Source: Shinella sp. UYSO24 | GTDB taxonomy: Bacteria > Pseudomonadota > Alphaproteobacteria > Rhizobiales > Rhizobiaceae | DNA length: 64,000 nucleotides | NCBI GenBank assembly: GCA_902167985.1 | Contig: CABHNZ010000001.1 | Span: 372,001 to 436,000, forward strand | Direction of reading: 5' to 3' | Shown: positions 11,118 through 20,433 of the stretch, piece by piece | How positions within the stretch are numbered: the stretch's first letter is position 1 | Layout: each line of letters starts with the position of its first letter | Notes under the pieces: model-generated | Databases searched by the model: none | Told to the model about the DNA's origin: nothing | What the model saw: the letters and a program-made list of their open reading frames with translations, nothing else | Program-made: the position numbers and the translations under genes

Positions 11118-11791
11118 GCGCGATTTCCGCGGGTAACAGCATGAAAAAGCGCGTCGTCGTCTTCATTTCCGGCGGCGGCTCCAACATGGTGTCGCTTGCG
11201 GATGCGGCCGCAAATGCCGATTTTCCGGCCGAGATCGTTGGCGTCATTTCCGACAAGCCGACGGCCGGCGGGCTTGCGAAGGCGCAAGCGCGGGGCATCC
11301 CGACCTTCGTCTTCGAACGCAAGGCTTATGCCGACAAGGCCGCTCATGAGGCGGCCATTCTGGCAGCACTCGAAGGACTTTCCCCCGATATCATTTGCCT
11401 TGCCGGTTATATGCGGCTGATCTCCGGCGAGTTCATCCGCCCCTATGAGGGCCGGATCATCAATATTCATCCGTCGCTTCTGCCGCTGTTTCCCGGCCTC
11501 CACACCCATGACCGGGCGCTCGAGGCCGGCGTGAAGGTTGCCGGCTGCACCGTGCATTTCGTCACCGAAGGCATGGATGAAGGCCCGATCATCGGCCAGG
11601 CCGTCGTGCCGGTCATTGCCGGCGATACGGCCGAGACGCTTGCCGCACGGGTGCTCACCGTCGAACACCGGCTCTATCCGTCGGCGCTGAAATTGATGGC
11701 CGAAGGCAAAGTGCGGATGGAAGACGGCAAGACCGTGTTCGACGGAATTTCGTCCGCAGACGATGCGACGCTGCTCTCCCCTTCGATCTGA
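11114..11791 (+). CDS. purN: Phosphoribosylglycinamide formyltransferase
   Basis: Transfers the formyl group from 10-formyltetrahydrofolate to GAR in purine synthesis. Conserved features are the nucleotide-binding [18 protein letters not shown], the catalytic region [16 protein letters not shown] and the Asp in [12 protein letters not shown]. Length 225 aa. The start at 11114 overlaps the purM stop; a second in-frame ATG at 11141 lies nearer the conserved [13 protein letters not shown], so true initiation could be there. Intact and undoubtedly functional as part of the purMN operon. Confidence 0.96.
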   Translation: MSAISAGNSMKKRVVVFISGGGSNMVSLADAAANADFPAEIVGVISDKPTAGGLAKAQARGIPTFVFERKAYADKAAHEAAILAALEGLSPDIICLAGYMRLISGEFIRPYEGRIINIHPSLLPLFPGLHTHDRALEAGVKVAGCTVHFVTEGMDEGPIIGQAVVPVIAGDTAETLAARVLTVEHRLYPSALKLMAEGKVRMEDGKTVFDGISSADDATLLSPSI

Positions 11792-11850
11792 TCCCCTGCC
11801 GACTTGATCCCCTGCCGATCTGATCCGGATCGCTGCCGGCCTTGTCGCCC

Positions 11851-13029
11851 TTACGCTACCAGCGCACGGGCGCGATGCAGTGTGCCATCGCTATAGACGA
11901 AGCGGCCACCACGGAATGTCGCGCGGATCCGATGGACATTGCCCGGCTCGACAACGACGAGATCGGCGCGCTTGCCAATGGCGATCTCGCCGCGATCGCC
12001 AAGACCTGCCGCCCGTGCTGCATTGAGCGTTGCCATGGCGACCGCCTCCGGCAGGCCGCCCGATGCGACCTCGGCCAGTTTGAACATGCCCGGCACGAAG
12101 GCCGCCGGATGATAATCGGCGGCGATCACCGTCAGGAGCCCGGCGCGGGCTGCATCCGTCGCACTCAGATTGCCCGACATGGACTGGCCGCGCAGCGCAT
12201 TCGGCGCGCCCATCAGCGTCCAGAGACCACGGCGGCGCGCCTCTTCGGCAGCCGGCAGCGTCACCGGAAATTCGCTCAGCGTGACGCCAAGCGCGTGCAT
12301 CTCGGCAACTTTCTCGGCGCTGTCATCATCATGCGAGGCAAGGCAGAGGCCGCGCTTCAGCGACAGGGCGACGATATCCTTGAGCTTGGCCTCGATCTGC
12401 GGATCGTCGCGCATGGCGATGCGCTTGCGAACTATTTCGGCGGCGGTCGCCTCGGAAATGGCCCGGCGTTCGGACATGCTGAGGATATAGGCCTCGATAT
12501 TGTTATACTGCCCCTGCCCCGGCGTGTGATCGGTGAGCGAGACCATGTCGATCTCGCCCGCCTCGAGCAGGCGCTCCAGCGTGGCAGCGGCGCCGATATT
12601 GGTGATCTCGTAGCGGGCATGGACGCGGTGATCGACGAGCAGATCGTCCCGCAGGCGGTTGATGCCCTCGATGACCGCCGATGTGGTTTCGAGCGAACGG
12701 ACATGGCCATAGACGCTTTCGGTAGCAAAGGAGACGGCGGCATAGGCCGTCGTCACGCCATGAGCGGCAAGCTTCTTGTCGAGTTCGTGGATGCCGAAAT
12801 CGATCGGCATCGTGGCATTCGGGCGTGGGGAAATCTCGCGCTCGATCATGTCCCCGTGCAGATCGACGAAACCCGGCATCAGGTAGCGGCCCTCGCCGTC
12901 GATGTCGGCACCGGCAACAGGTTCGGGGCGTATTTCGGCAATCGCGCCATCCTCGATACGCAGCGAGCCGACGACCGTCTCATGCGGCAGGACGAGGGTG
13001 AAATTGCTGAGCCACATGGATCCCGTCAC
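11851..13029 (-). CDS. phnM: PhnM: alpha-D-ribose 1-methylphosphonate 5-triphosphate diphosphatase
   Basis: Amidohydrolase-superfamily enzyme of the C-P lyase route that removes pyrophosphate from the phosphonate-ribose-triphosphate intermediate. Metal-site motifs include GFVDLHGDMIERE, VSLTDHTPGQGQ and CLASHDDDS, with IAADYHPAAF in the last third. The 392-aa size fits PhnM. I chose the GTG at 13029 because AGGAG sits seven bases upstream of it; the ATG at 13017 lacks a well-placed site. No other phn gene is in the window, so this copy is an orphan and may serve a complete phn operon elsewhere or another substrate. Confidence 0.88.
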   Translation of the reverse strand: MTGSMWLSNFTLVLPHETVVGSLRIEDGAIAEIRPEPVAGADIDGEGRYLMPGFVDLHGDMIEREISPRPNATMPIDFGIHELDKKLAAHGVTTAYAAVSFATESVYGHVRSLETTSAVIEGINRLRDDLLVDHRVHARYEITNIGAAATLERLLEAGEIDMVSLTDHTPGQGQYNNIEAYILSMSERRAISEATAAEIVRKRIAMRDDPQIEAKLKDIVALSLKRGLCLASHDDDSAEKVAEMHALGVTLSEFPVTLPAAEEARRRGLWTLMGAPNALRGQSMSGNLSATDAARAGLLTVIAADYHPAAFVPGMFKLAEVASGGLPEAVAMATLNAARAAGLGDRGEIAIGKRADLVVVEPGNVHRIRATFRGGRFVYSDGTLHRARALVA

Positions 13030-13153
13030 GGGCCTTCTCCTAGAATCGTGTGATGACTGACGAAGCGCAGCCGATAGTGCTGCTTCGTGACAGGGATGTG
13101 AAGCGCTCCGGGCATCTTTGCGGCTGCTGCGGCGGCGCCATCGGCTCCGGCAA

Positions 13154-13182
13154 TTGACGGGCATGATGGCCGGGCGCAAGAT
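13154..13182 (+). promoter_or_regulatory. Candidate sigma70-type promoter for the toxin-antitoxin pair
   Basis: TTGACG (13154-13159), a 17-base spacer and CAAGAT (13177-13182) lie 25 bases before the antitoxin ATG. Spacing and the -35 box are good, but the -10 box is only fair. Transcription would begin near 13189 and leave a short leader. Confidence 0.4.
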
Positions 13183-13206
13183 GGCAGGGTCCGATGGAGC
13201 AAAGCG

Positions 13207-13446
13207 ATGACCATCACCGTCAACATCACCGAGGCCGACCTCGCCGATCTCCTCGCCCGCGTCGAAGCCGGCGAAGAGGTCATCCTTGCGCGCGATGACG
13301 TGCCCGTGGCGCGGATGATGCCGGTTGAGGGGGGCAAGACGCTGACGAAGCAGGAGCTTTACGACACGATCCTGCGCGAGCGGACAGGCCGCGAGCCGGT
13401 GACGCAGGCCGAGATCGCCGAATGGAAGCAGATCGGGCGCCGCTGA
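13207..13446 (+). CDS. Phd/YefM-like antitoxin of a VapBC-type pair
   Basis: A 79-aa protein starting MTITVNITEADLADLLARVEAGEEV and continuing to ILARDDVPVARMMPV, the pattern of the Phd/YefM antitoxin fold (beta strand, helix, then a G-E-x-hydrophobic stretch). The C-terminal half (TLTKQELYDTILRER onward) is charged and helical, suited to wrapping a toxin. Its stop TGA overlaps the ATG of the PIN-domain gene by one base, the standard translational coupling of such modules. It probably represses its own promoter. Confidence 0.85.
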   Translation: MTITVNITEADLADLLARVEAGEEVILARDDVPVARMMPVEGGKTLTKQELYDTILRERTGREPVTQAEIAEWKQIGRR

Positions 13447-13847
13447 TGACGCTGGTCATCGACGCTTCGATCGCACTCGTCTGGTTCCTGCCCGATGAAG
13501 ATAGCGCGGCGGCGGATGCCACTTTGCACCGCGTCATCGAAACGCAGGCTTTCGTTCCCGATCTCTTCTGGCACGAGATGCGCAATGTCCTGCTGCTGTC
13601 ATACCGGCGGAAGCGCATCGGCCGGCATGATATCTGGCAATCGATGCTGCGCCTGAGCCAACTTGCGATCACCACTATCGCGCCATCCAACACCGATCTC
13701 GTGCTCACCCTCGCCGACCGTCACGGCCTGACCGCCTATGATGCGGCCTATCTGGCTCTGGCGATCGAGCGGCAGCTGCCATTGGCGACGCTCGACAGGC
13801 AGCTGATTGCCGCTGCCCCGGCCGAGGGCGTCGTGCTTATCGCCTGA
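13446..13847 (+). CDS. PIN-domain ribonuclease toxin, VapC family
   Basis: A 133-aa PIN-domain protein. Acidic metal-site residues are visible in order: the Asp of MTLVIDASIALVWF, Glu in FWHEMRNVLL, Asp pair in GLTAYDAAYLALA, and LATLDRQL near the end. VapC toxins cleave RNA, often initiator tRNA or rRNA; the target here is unknown. The antitoxin gene ends within its start codon. It is intact. The pair sits in housekeeping DNA between phnM and a Nudix gene, without flanking repeats or recombinases. Confidence 0.88.
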   Translation: MTLVIDASIALVWFLPDEDSAAADATLHRVIETQAFVPDLFWHEMRNVLLLSYRRKRIGRHDIWQSMLRLSQLAITTIAPSNTDLVLTLADRHGLTAYDAAYLALAIERQLPLATLDRQLIAAAPAEGVVLIA

Positions 13848-13868
13848 ACGCCCGACGCACTGCCGAAG

Positions 13869-14465
13869 TCATTCTCTGTGCAGCGTATCGCGGTTCAGAG
13901 CGGCCCATTGCAGGAGCATGATCGTCTTGCCGTCGATGATCCCGCCGGTCTCGATCATCGCGAGCGCTTGCCCAAGGGGGATCTCGACGACTTCGATATC
14001 CTCGTGTTCCTCATCAAGCCCACCGCCCTCCTCGATCCGGTCGGCAGCGTCGATGCGGGCGAAGAAGCAGTGGATGATCTCGGTGATAGAGCCGGGCGAC
14101 ATCATCGTCCGGAACAGGAAGCGCAGTTCGCCGATGCGATAGCCGGTTTCCTCCATTGCCTCGCGGCGGATCGCCTCTTCCGGATGATCGCCATCCAGCA
14201 GTCCGGCCGGCACTTCCAGCATGAAGGGCTGTTCGCCGATCAGATGCGCCGGCAGGCGGAACTGTCTGACGAGAACCACGCTGTCGCGCTTCGGATCGTA
14301 GAGAAGGATGCAGGCGGCCGGCGTGCGGTGATAGATCTCCCGCGCCAGCCGGTTCGTCTCGCCCTTGCGGTTGGTATAGTCAAGATCATAGCTCGACAGA
14401 CGCGTCCAACCCTTCGACAGCGTGGTTTCGCCGACGATCCTTACCCGGTCATCGTTATCGCTCAT
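13869..14465 (-). CDS. Nudix hydrolase, NudK-like (nucleotide-sugar pyrophosphatase)
   Basis: A 198-aa Nudix protein resembling NudK, which cleaves GDP-mannose and related nucleotide sugars. The Nudix box reads GLLDGDHPEEAIRREAMEETGY. The metal-binding REAMEE core is complete, but the first Glu of the GX5E consensus is His. The N-terminal WTRLSSYDLDYTNRKG and the QFRLPAHL region fit the NudK/ADPRP group. Its start overlaps the stop of the molybdopterin oxidoreductase gene (TCAT on the plus strand), so it is the second gene of a two-gene operon. Confidence 0.86.
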   Translation of the reverse strand: MSDNDDRVRIVGETTLSKGWTRLSSYDLDYTNRKGETNRLAREIYHRTPAACILLYDPKRDSVVLVRQFRLPAHLIGEQPFMLEVPAGLLDGDHPEEAIRREAMEETGYRIGELRFLFRTMMSPGSITEIIHCFFARIDAADRIEEGGGLDEEHEDIEVVEIPLGQALAMIETGGIIDGKTIMLLQWAALNRDTLHRE

Positions 14466-16629
14466 GCAGCAGCCTCTTCGGGCTCTTGTGGCTCTTGGGG
14501 CTCAAGACGCAGCCAGACCTTGTTGTCATGGACAGCTGCCCCGCCGAAGGGGGCGACGGGATCGGCGCCGGTCAGAACATTGATCCCCTCGCCATCGAGA
14601 TGCGCGTCATTCGGCCAGAGGCCTTCGGCGATCAGCACGCCGGGCTTGGCGCCGGCCACGAGCCTGGCATGAAGGCGGATTTCGCCGCGTCGATTGCCGA
14701 GCCGCACGATATCGCCGTCGGCAACACCGAGGCGTTCGGCATCGGACGGATCGATCATCACTTCCGGGCGGCCTTCCTTCTGCACCGAGCTTTTCGTCTC
14801 GGCAAAGGAAGAATTGAGGAAGCTGCGCGACGGCGAGGTGGCGAGCCGGAACGGATGTTCGGCATCGGCCGTCTCGATGACGGGCACGTAATCGGGGAAT
14901 TCCGGCAGTTGCGCGTGGGGGCCGAGAGGGCCGACGCTATCGGGCGTGCGGTCCGGCGACGGGCCGTTCAGCCAGTCCGGCGAGAAGCGGAACTTGCCAT
15001 CCGCATAGCCGAAGCCGTCGATGTAATGCGCGGTGTCGAAATCCGGCTGGGCGTCGATCCACTTGTCGGCCTTGAGGTCTTCGTAGGAACCCCAGCCGCT
15101 ATCGCCGAGAATGCGGTCGATATGGGCGCGCTCGTCCATTCCGAAGCCTGGGAAATGATCGATGCCGAGGCGCTTTGCCAGTTCCTCGATGACGAAGAGG
15201 TTGGTGCGGACCGTCTGCGGCGGCTCGACCAGTTTTGGCCCGAGCAGGATATGCTGCTGGCCGCCGGCGCGATAGAGATCGTCATGTTCGAGGAACATCG
15301 TGGCGGGAAGCACGATATCGGCCACCTTGGCCGTATCGGTCATGAACTGTTCGTGGACCGCGGTGAACAGGTCGTTGCGCAGAAAGCCCTCGCGGACGAG
15401 GCGCTGTTCCGGCGCGATATTCATCGGGTTGGTGTTCTGGATGAGAAGCGCCGTCACCGGGCCACGATTTCGCAGCGCCTCGGCGTCGCCGGTCAGCACC
15501 CGGCCGATCTGCGACTGGTCGAGCATGCGGATCTCGGGATCGCGATAGGCGGTGCCCATCAGCTCGGCCTTGTTCAGGCGGAAGATCTCACCGTTGTTGT
15601 GGAAGGCGCCGCCGCCTTCATATTGCCAGGAGCCGAGCACGGTCGCGACCGAAAGGGCCGCGTGCATCGAGGCCGTGCCGTTACGCTGGCGGGAAAAGCC
15701 GTAGCCGAGGCGGAAGAAGGTCTTTTTCGTGTTCCCGACGAGCTTTCCGAAAGCTTCGATCTCGTCGACCGAAAGGCCGGTGATGGCGGAGGCCCATTCC
15801 GGCGTGCGGGTTTCAGATGCGCCTCGAGGCCTGCAGGGTCGTCGGCATATTTCGCCATATAGGCGCGGTCGGCATAGCCGTCGCGGAAGGCGATGTGCAT
15901 GACGGCGCAGGCGAGTGCGGCGTCGGTGCCGGGACGCAGCACGAGCTTGACGTCGGCCTGTTTCATCGTCGGGTTGTCGTAGATGTCGATGACGACGAGC
16001 TTTGCGCCGCGGTCCTTGCGCGCTTTTACCGCGTGGGTCATGACATTGACCTGGGTTGCCACCGCATTGGTGCCCCAGATGACGACGCAATCGGACTTCG
16101 CCATCTCGCGCGGATCGGGACCACGAAGCGCGCCGGTACCCATCACATAGCCGGTCCAGGCCATGTTGGTGCAGATCGTGCCCATGAAGCCCGAATATTT
16201 CTTGGCATGGCGCAGGCGCTCGATGCTGTCGCGCTGCACCTGCCCCATCGTACCGGCATAGAAATAGGGCCAGATCGCTTCCGATCCGTGGCTCGCCTGG
16301 GCCTTGACGAAGGCATTGGCGATCTCGTCGAGTGCGGCCTCCCAGGAGAGTTCCTGCCAGTTGCCCTCGCCTTTTTCACCCTTGCGACGCTGCGGCACCA
16401 TCAACCGGCCCGGATGATAGATGCGCTCCGAATACCGGGCGACCTTGGCGCAGATGACACCGGCCGTATAGGTGTTGTCGGCAGAGCCGCGCACGCGGCC
16501 GATCCTGCCGTCTTCCGTCAGGTCGACGTCCAGCGCGCAGGCGCTCGGACAGTCATGCGGACAGACGGTATGGCCGACAGAATTGTGGCCCGGCTTGTTT
16601 TTGGCGGAGATGGGGGTCGCGATGTTCAT
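14462..16629 (-). CDS. Molybdopterin-dependent oxidoreductase with N-terminal [4Fe-4S] domain (one-base break near 15811)
   Basis: Soluble or cytoplasmic molybdopterin/bis-MGD oxidoreductase of the formate dehydrogenase/nitrate reductase/DMSO reductase group; substrate unknown. The N-terminus has the iron-sulfur motif CPHDCPSAC followed by GVICAKV, then CTNMAWTGYVMGTGALRGPDP. The C-terminal region has the MopB-binding segment with LGNRRGEIRLHARLV. No twin-arginine signal is present. Coding sense shifts frame at 15811, where aaaacc has become aaacc; repaired length is 722 aa. Iron-sulfur ligands are intact. It is transcribed with the Nudix gene and divergent from rlmJ. Confidence 0.88.
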
Positions 16630-16712
16630 CACTTTTCTATATTGCAAGCCGATGGCCGCAAAAAGCAGGATTTGCGGCGCATCAATTTAATTCATCCGGA
16701 ACGACAGAACCC

Positions 16713-17579
16713 ATGAACTATCGGCACATCTACCACGCGGGCAATTTTGCCGATGTTCTCAAGCACGCAGTGCTGGCGCGGCTCGTTCGCTACCAGCAGA
16801 ACAAGGACAAGGCGTTTCGCGTGCTCGATACCCATGCGGGCATCGGGCTCTACGACCTCTCCTCCGAGGAAGCGCAGAAGACCGGCGAATGGGTCGACGG
16901 CATCGGCAAGCTGATGGAGGCGGAGCTTCCGGCAGACGTGGCGGAGATCCTTTCGCCCTATCTCGATGCGGTGCGCGCGTTAAACCCCAAGGGTGGCATC
17001 AAGCTCTATCCCGGCTCGCCGAAACTGGCGCGCATGCTGTTTCGTCCGCAGGACCGGCTATCGGCCATGGAACTGCATCCGGAAGATTATACCCGCCTCG
17101 CACGCCTGTTCGAAAGCGATTACCAGGCGCGCGTCACCGAGCTTGACGGCTGGTTGGCGCTTGGCGCGCATCTGCCGCCGAAGGAAAAGCGCGGCATCGT
17201 TCTCGTCGATCCGCCCTTCGAGGAAGGCGGCGAATATGACCGGCTCGTTTCCGGTTTCGCCAATGCCTATAAGCGGTTTTCCGGCGGCACGTTCTGCCTC
17301 TGGTATCCGATCAAGAAAGGCGCGCCGATCAAGGATTTCCACGAGAAACTTCAGGCGCTCGATATTCCAAAGATCCTTTGCGCCGAGCTTTCGGTAAAGA
17401 GCGACCGGGACGCGACCGGGCTTTCCGGCTCCGGCGTCATCGTGGTCAATCCGCCCTTCACGCTGAAGGACGAGCTGCACACGGTTCTGCCGGTCATCAA
17501 GACCATTCTGGCGCAGGACCGTTACGCCTCGCAGCGCTGCTTCTGGATAAGGGGTGAACAGACCGACCGGGAGACTTGA
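16713..17579 (+). CDS. rlmJ: 23S rRNA (adenine(2030)-N(6))-methyltransferase RlmJ
   Basis: SAM-dependent methyltransferase that modifies A2030 of 23S rRNA. The family-specific start MNYRHIYHAGNFADVLKHAVL is present (each motif given in part), followed by VLDTHAGIGLYDL (SAM binding) and the catalytic GIVLVDPPFEEGGEY, an N6-adenine DPPF motif. At 288 aa it matches E. coli RlmJ. Intact. It is followed 50 bases later by the RNase T2 gene on the same strand, but the two have no functional link that I know of. Confidence 0.95.
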   Translation: MNYRHIYHAGNFADVLKHAVLARLVRYQQNKDKAFRVLDTHAGIGLYDLSSEEAQKTGEWVDGIGKLMEAELPADVAEILSPYLDAVRALNPKGGIKLYPGSPKLARMLFRPQDRLSAMELHPEDYTRLARLFESDYQARVTELDGWLALGAHLPPKEKRGIVLVDPPFEEGGEYDRLVSGFANAYKRFSGGTFCLWYPIKKGAPIKDFHEKLQALDIPKILCAELSVKSDRDATGLSGSGVIVVNPPFTLKDELHTVLPVIKTILAQDRYASQRCFWIRGEQTDRET

Positions 17580-17629
17580 CCGGTCCGGCCTTCCCTTTCA
17601 TGGTGCCGCCCAATCGGAGGGCCGCCGGC

Positions 17630-18334
17630 ATGAGAAACACGTTTGCCGCATTGATCTTTTCGGCGGTTTTCGCCGCCATTTTCTCGACGGCCCTGTGGCC
17701 CGCGGATGCCGGTGCGCAATCCTTCTTTGGCCGCGACACGGCCAAGCGCCGGGATGTCGCCGGCCAGTTCGACTTCTATGTCCTGTCGCTCTCCTGGTCG
17801 CCGACCTTTTGCGGCGCCAAGGGCAATGACAGCCGCAACGACCAGCAATGCGGCGTGACGAAACCCTATCGTTTCATCGTGCACGGGCTCTGGCCGCAAT
17901 ATGAAAAGGGTTTTCCGGATTTCTGCCGCTCGTCGGAGCCGGACCGGGTGTCGAACGGCGTCGGACGGCCGATGTTCGATATCATGCCGTCCATGGGCCT
18001 GATCGGCCATGAGTGGCGCAAGCATGGCGTTTGCAGCGGTCTTTCGCAGAAGAACTATTTCGACACGGTCCGCGCCGCCTATCAGAAGGTCCAGATCCCG
18101 GCCGATCTTGCTGCCGGCACGCGCGACCTGACGCTCTCTCCCGACGCTATCGAACAGGCCTTCATCGCCGCCAATCCGGGCATGACGCAGGCCGGCATCG
18201 CGACCGCCTGCGAGGGGCCGAAGCTCGAAGAGATCCGCATCTGCATGACGAAGGATCTCGCCTTCCGGGATTGCCCGGAAGTCGATCGCAGCGGCTGCAA
18301 GCTTCGCCAGATCGACGTGCCGCCTGCGAAATAG
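17630..18334 (+). CDS. Secreted ribonuclease T2
   Basis: Periplasmic or extracellular endoribonuclease of the T2/I family. A signal peptide spans about residues 1-30 (MRNTFAALIF core, cleavage after DAGA). Both catalytic blocks are clear: CAS I as FIVHGLWPQY and CAS II as GHEWRKHGVC, each with its catalytic His, and several Cys residues suggest disulfides. Length 234 aa. The ATG at 17630 is preferred over upstream in-frame starts because it begins the signal peptide and follows CGGAGG (17615-17620). Intact. Confidence 0.93.
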   Translation: MRNTFAALIFSAVFAAIFSTALWPADAGAQSFFGRDTAKRRDVAGQFDFYVLSLSWSPTFCGAKGNDSRNDQQCGVTKPYRFIVHGLWPQYEKGFPDFCRSSEPDRVSNGVGRPMFDIMPSMGLIGHEWRKHGVCSGLSQKNYFDTVRAAYQKVQIPADLAAGTRDLTLSPDAIEQAFIAANPGMTQAGIATACEGPKLEEIRICMTKDLAFRDCPEVDRSGCKLRQIDVPPAK

Positions 18335-18410
18335 CGGAAACCTCACCTATTGCCGGCTGCCCCTCCCTGCGGCGGCCGCCTGACCGAAAAATCATCCAGA
18401 AGGGAATATC

Positions 18411-19007
18411 ATGAAAATCCTCTATTCGCCGGCGTCACCTTATTCCGCCAAGGTGCGGATGGCCGCCCGCCATCTCGACATTCCGATCGAGGAAGTGAAG
18501 ACCGACACGGCTGCGGTTCCGGCCGAACTTACCGACAACAACCCGCTCGGCAAGATCCCCGTCCTCATCCGCGATGGCGAGGCGCCGATCTATGACAGCG
18601 TGGCGATCATGCATTTCCTCGACCGCAAGTCGGGCGGCAAGCTCTATCCGAAGAAGGACGAGAAGCGCACCGAGGCCGAGGTTCTGGAAGCCCTTTGTGA
18701 TGGCGTGATGGATTGCCTGCTCGCCATCGTCTACGAACGCCGCTCCCGCGACGAGGAAAAAGTGCATCAGCCGTGGATCGACAAGCAGTGGTCCAAGGTA
18801 GTGCGCGCGCTCGACTATCTGGAAACCAACCTGCCGAAGACGGGCAAGAAGCTGCATGGCGGCCATTTCGCGCTGGCCGCGATGATCGGCTATCTCGACC
18901 TGCGGTTCGACGGCCTGTGGGCAGAAGGCCGGCCCGAGCTTGCGTCCTGGCCGGATACGTTCGGCAAGCGGTTTGCCGCCTATGCGGAGATGAAGGCGCC
19001 GGCCTGA
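18411..19007 (+). CDS. Glutathione S-transferase family protein
   Basis: A 198-aa cytosolic GST. The N-terminal thioredoxin-like domain reads MKILYSPASPYSAKVRMAAR, with the candidate catalytic residue in SPASPYS, and the glutathione-binding NPLGKIPVLIRD and YDSVAIMHFLD. The C-terminal all-helical domain runs from about residue 85. The AGAAGGGA site sits about eight bases before the ATG. The substrate cannot be told from the sequence. It lies 76 bases behind the RNase T2 gene. Confidence 0.9.
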   Translation: MKILYSPASPYSAKVRMAARHLDIPIEEVKTDTAAVPAELTDNNPLGKIPVLIRDGEAPIYDSVAIMHFLDRKSGGKLYPKKDEKRTEAEVLEALCDGVMDCLLAIVYERRSRDEEKVHQPWIDKQWSKVVRALDYLETNLPKTGKKLHGGHFALAAMIGYLDLRFDGLWAEGRPELASWPDTFGKRFAAYAEMKAPA

Positions 19008-19333
19008 TCGATCGGTTCAGGGCCGGTCATCGCAGGTCGTAGCCGGTGCTTTTCGGTTCTGGCCGATGCTGGCCGGTCTTTGGCTGCCCGGACCTGCTGG
19101 CCCCTTTCGTCGCGATCCGGCCCATCGGCCCGATCGCCTGCCTCACCCGGCCCGCAGCGCTGAACGCGCTTCGGGCCGCTCTCGTTTTCCGCATCCGCAA
19201 AACATGGCCGGTGCACAACTCTGCAAGGCATCTCCCATCACAAGCTGCAGCGCAGGAGCGCGGCATACTTGCCCTTGCACTCACCTCCGCTACTATAGCG
19301 CGAGCGGCGGGAGGCCGCGATGGAGGAGAAGAG
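19008..19333 (+). other. Intergenic region, GC-rich and repetitive, no gene seen
   Basis: About 330 bases between the GST gene and the receptor gene. The first third is made of close variants of GGCCGGT and CTGGCCG (for example near 19021-19080), giving a quasi-repetitive stretch. No conserved protein is visible in any frame. The last 15 bases hold the ribosome-binding site (GGAGGAGAAG) of the next gene. Confidence 0.5.
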
Positions 19334-20350
19334 ATGAGACAGACTGCGTTCACGCGGCGGGTCATGCTGGCGTTTGCGGGCACAACCCTTTCCCTGATGC
19401 CCCTATCCCTGACGACACTATCCCCGACGACATGGGGTCAGCCGGCCCGCGCAGCCGGTTTCCCGACCAGACGATCACGCTTGTCGTGCCCTTGCCGCCG
19501 GCGGCTCCACGGATGTGGTTGCCCGGGTCATCGCGCAGAAGATGGGGAGCCTGCTCGGGCAGCAGATCGTGGTCGAGAACGTCGCCGGTGCCGGCGGCAA
19601 TCTCGGTGCCGACCGCGTGGCGCGTGCCGAACCCGACGGCTATACGATCCTCATGGGAACGGTTGCCACCCATGCGCTCAACCCGCTGATCCTGAAGACG
19701 AAACCCTATGATCCGGAGAAGGATTTCGCACCCGTCTCGCTGCTCGTCGTGGTGCCGAACGTGCTGGTGGTCAATCCGCAATTGCCGGTGAAGAGCGTTG
19801 CCGAACTGATCGAGCTTCTGAAGAAGGAGCCCGACAAATATTCCTATGCGTCATCCGGCAATGGCACGCCACTGCATCTGTCCGGCGAACTGTTCAAGGC
19901 GATGACCGGCGTGAAGATGCAGCATGTGCCCTATAAGGGGGCCGGGCCGGCGCTGAACGACCTGATCGGCAACCAGATCTCGATCATGTTCGACAACCTG
20001 CCCTCTTCCTCCGGCCATATGAGGCCGGCACGCTTCGGGCGCTCGGGGTGACGACGGCCAAGCGTGCGCCTTCCTTCCCCGACGTGCCGACGGTGGCCGA
20101 AACCGTGCCCGGCTACGAGACCTATACATGGAACGCGCTGTTTGCGCCGGCCGGCACGCCGCCGGACGTCGTTGCCAAGCTCAATGGCGCGGCCAACGAA
20201 GCGTTGAAAGACCCGGCGGTCGTTGCCCGCATGAATGATTTCAGCGCCACGATCGTCGGCTCGACGCCGGAAGAGCTCGGCAAGCATGTGACCGCCGAAC
20301 TCGCCAAATGGGGACCGGTGGTGAAGGACGCGCATATCCAGATGGATTGA
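19334..20350 (+). CDS. Tripartite tricarboxylate transporter substrate-binding (Bug/TctC) protein, with three one-base breaks
   Basis: Periplasmic receptor for carboxylate-type substrates. A signal peptide starts MRQTAFTRRVMLAFAG. The mature part shows the TctC pattern: PDQTITLVVP, GGSTDVVARVIAQKMG, VENVAGAGGNLGADRVARA and MQHVPYKGAGPALNDLIG. Three bases are missing (near 19463, 19492 and 20024); once restored the protein is 339 aa, normal for the family. No tctA or tctB membrane genes are nearby, so this is an orphan receptor, as is common for Bug proteins. It ends in a terminator shared with the porin gene. Confidence 0.85.
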
Positions 20351-20378
20351 GCGGCGGATCCCGAGAGAGCCGCAAACG

Positions 20379-20409
20379 AAAAAGGCCGGGCAAAAGCCCG
20401 GCCAATTTT
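20379..20409. terminator. Bidirectional terminator between the Bug receptor and the porin gene
   Basis: Perfect eight-base stem GGCCGGGC / GCCCGGCC (20384-20391 and 20396-20403) with an AAAA loop, A-rich on the left and TTTT on the right. It would end transcription from both convergent genes. Confidence 0.85.
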
Positions 20410-20433
20410 CTTGCAGTCTCAGGTTCTTGATTA

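Noticed and set aside
14486..15862. A 458-aa plus-strand frame over the molybdopterin oxidoreductase
   Set aside because: Antisense to a gene with iron-sulfur and cofactor motifs; no homology evident.
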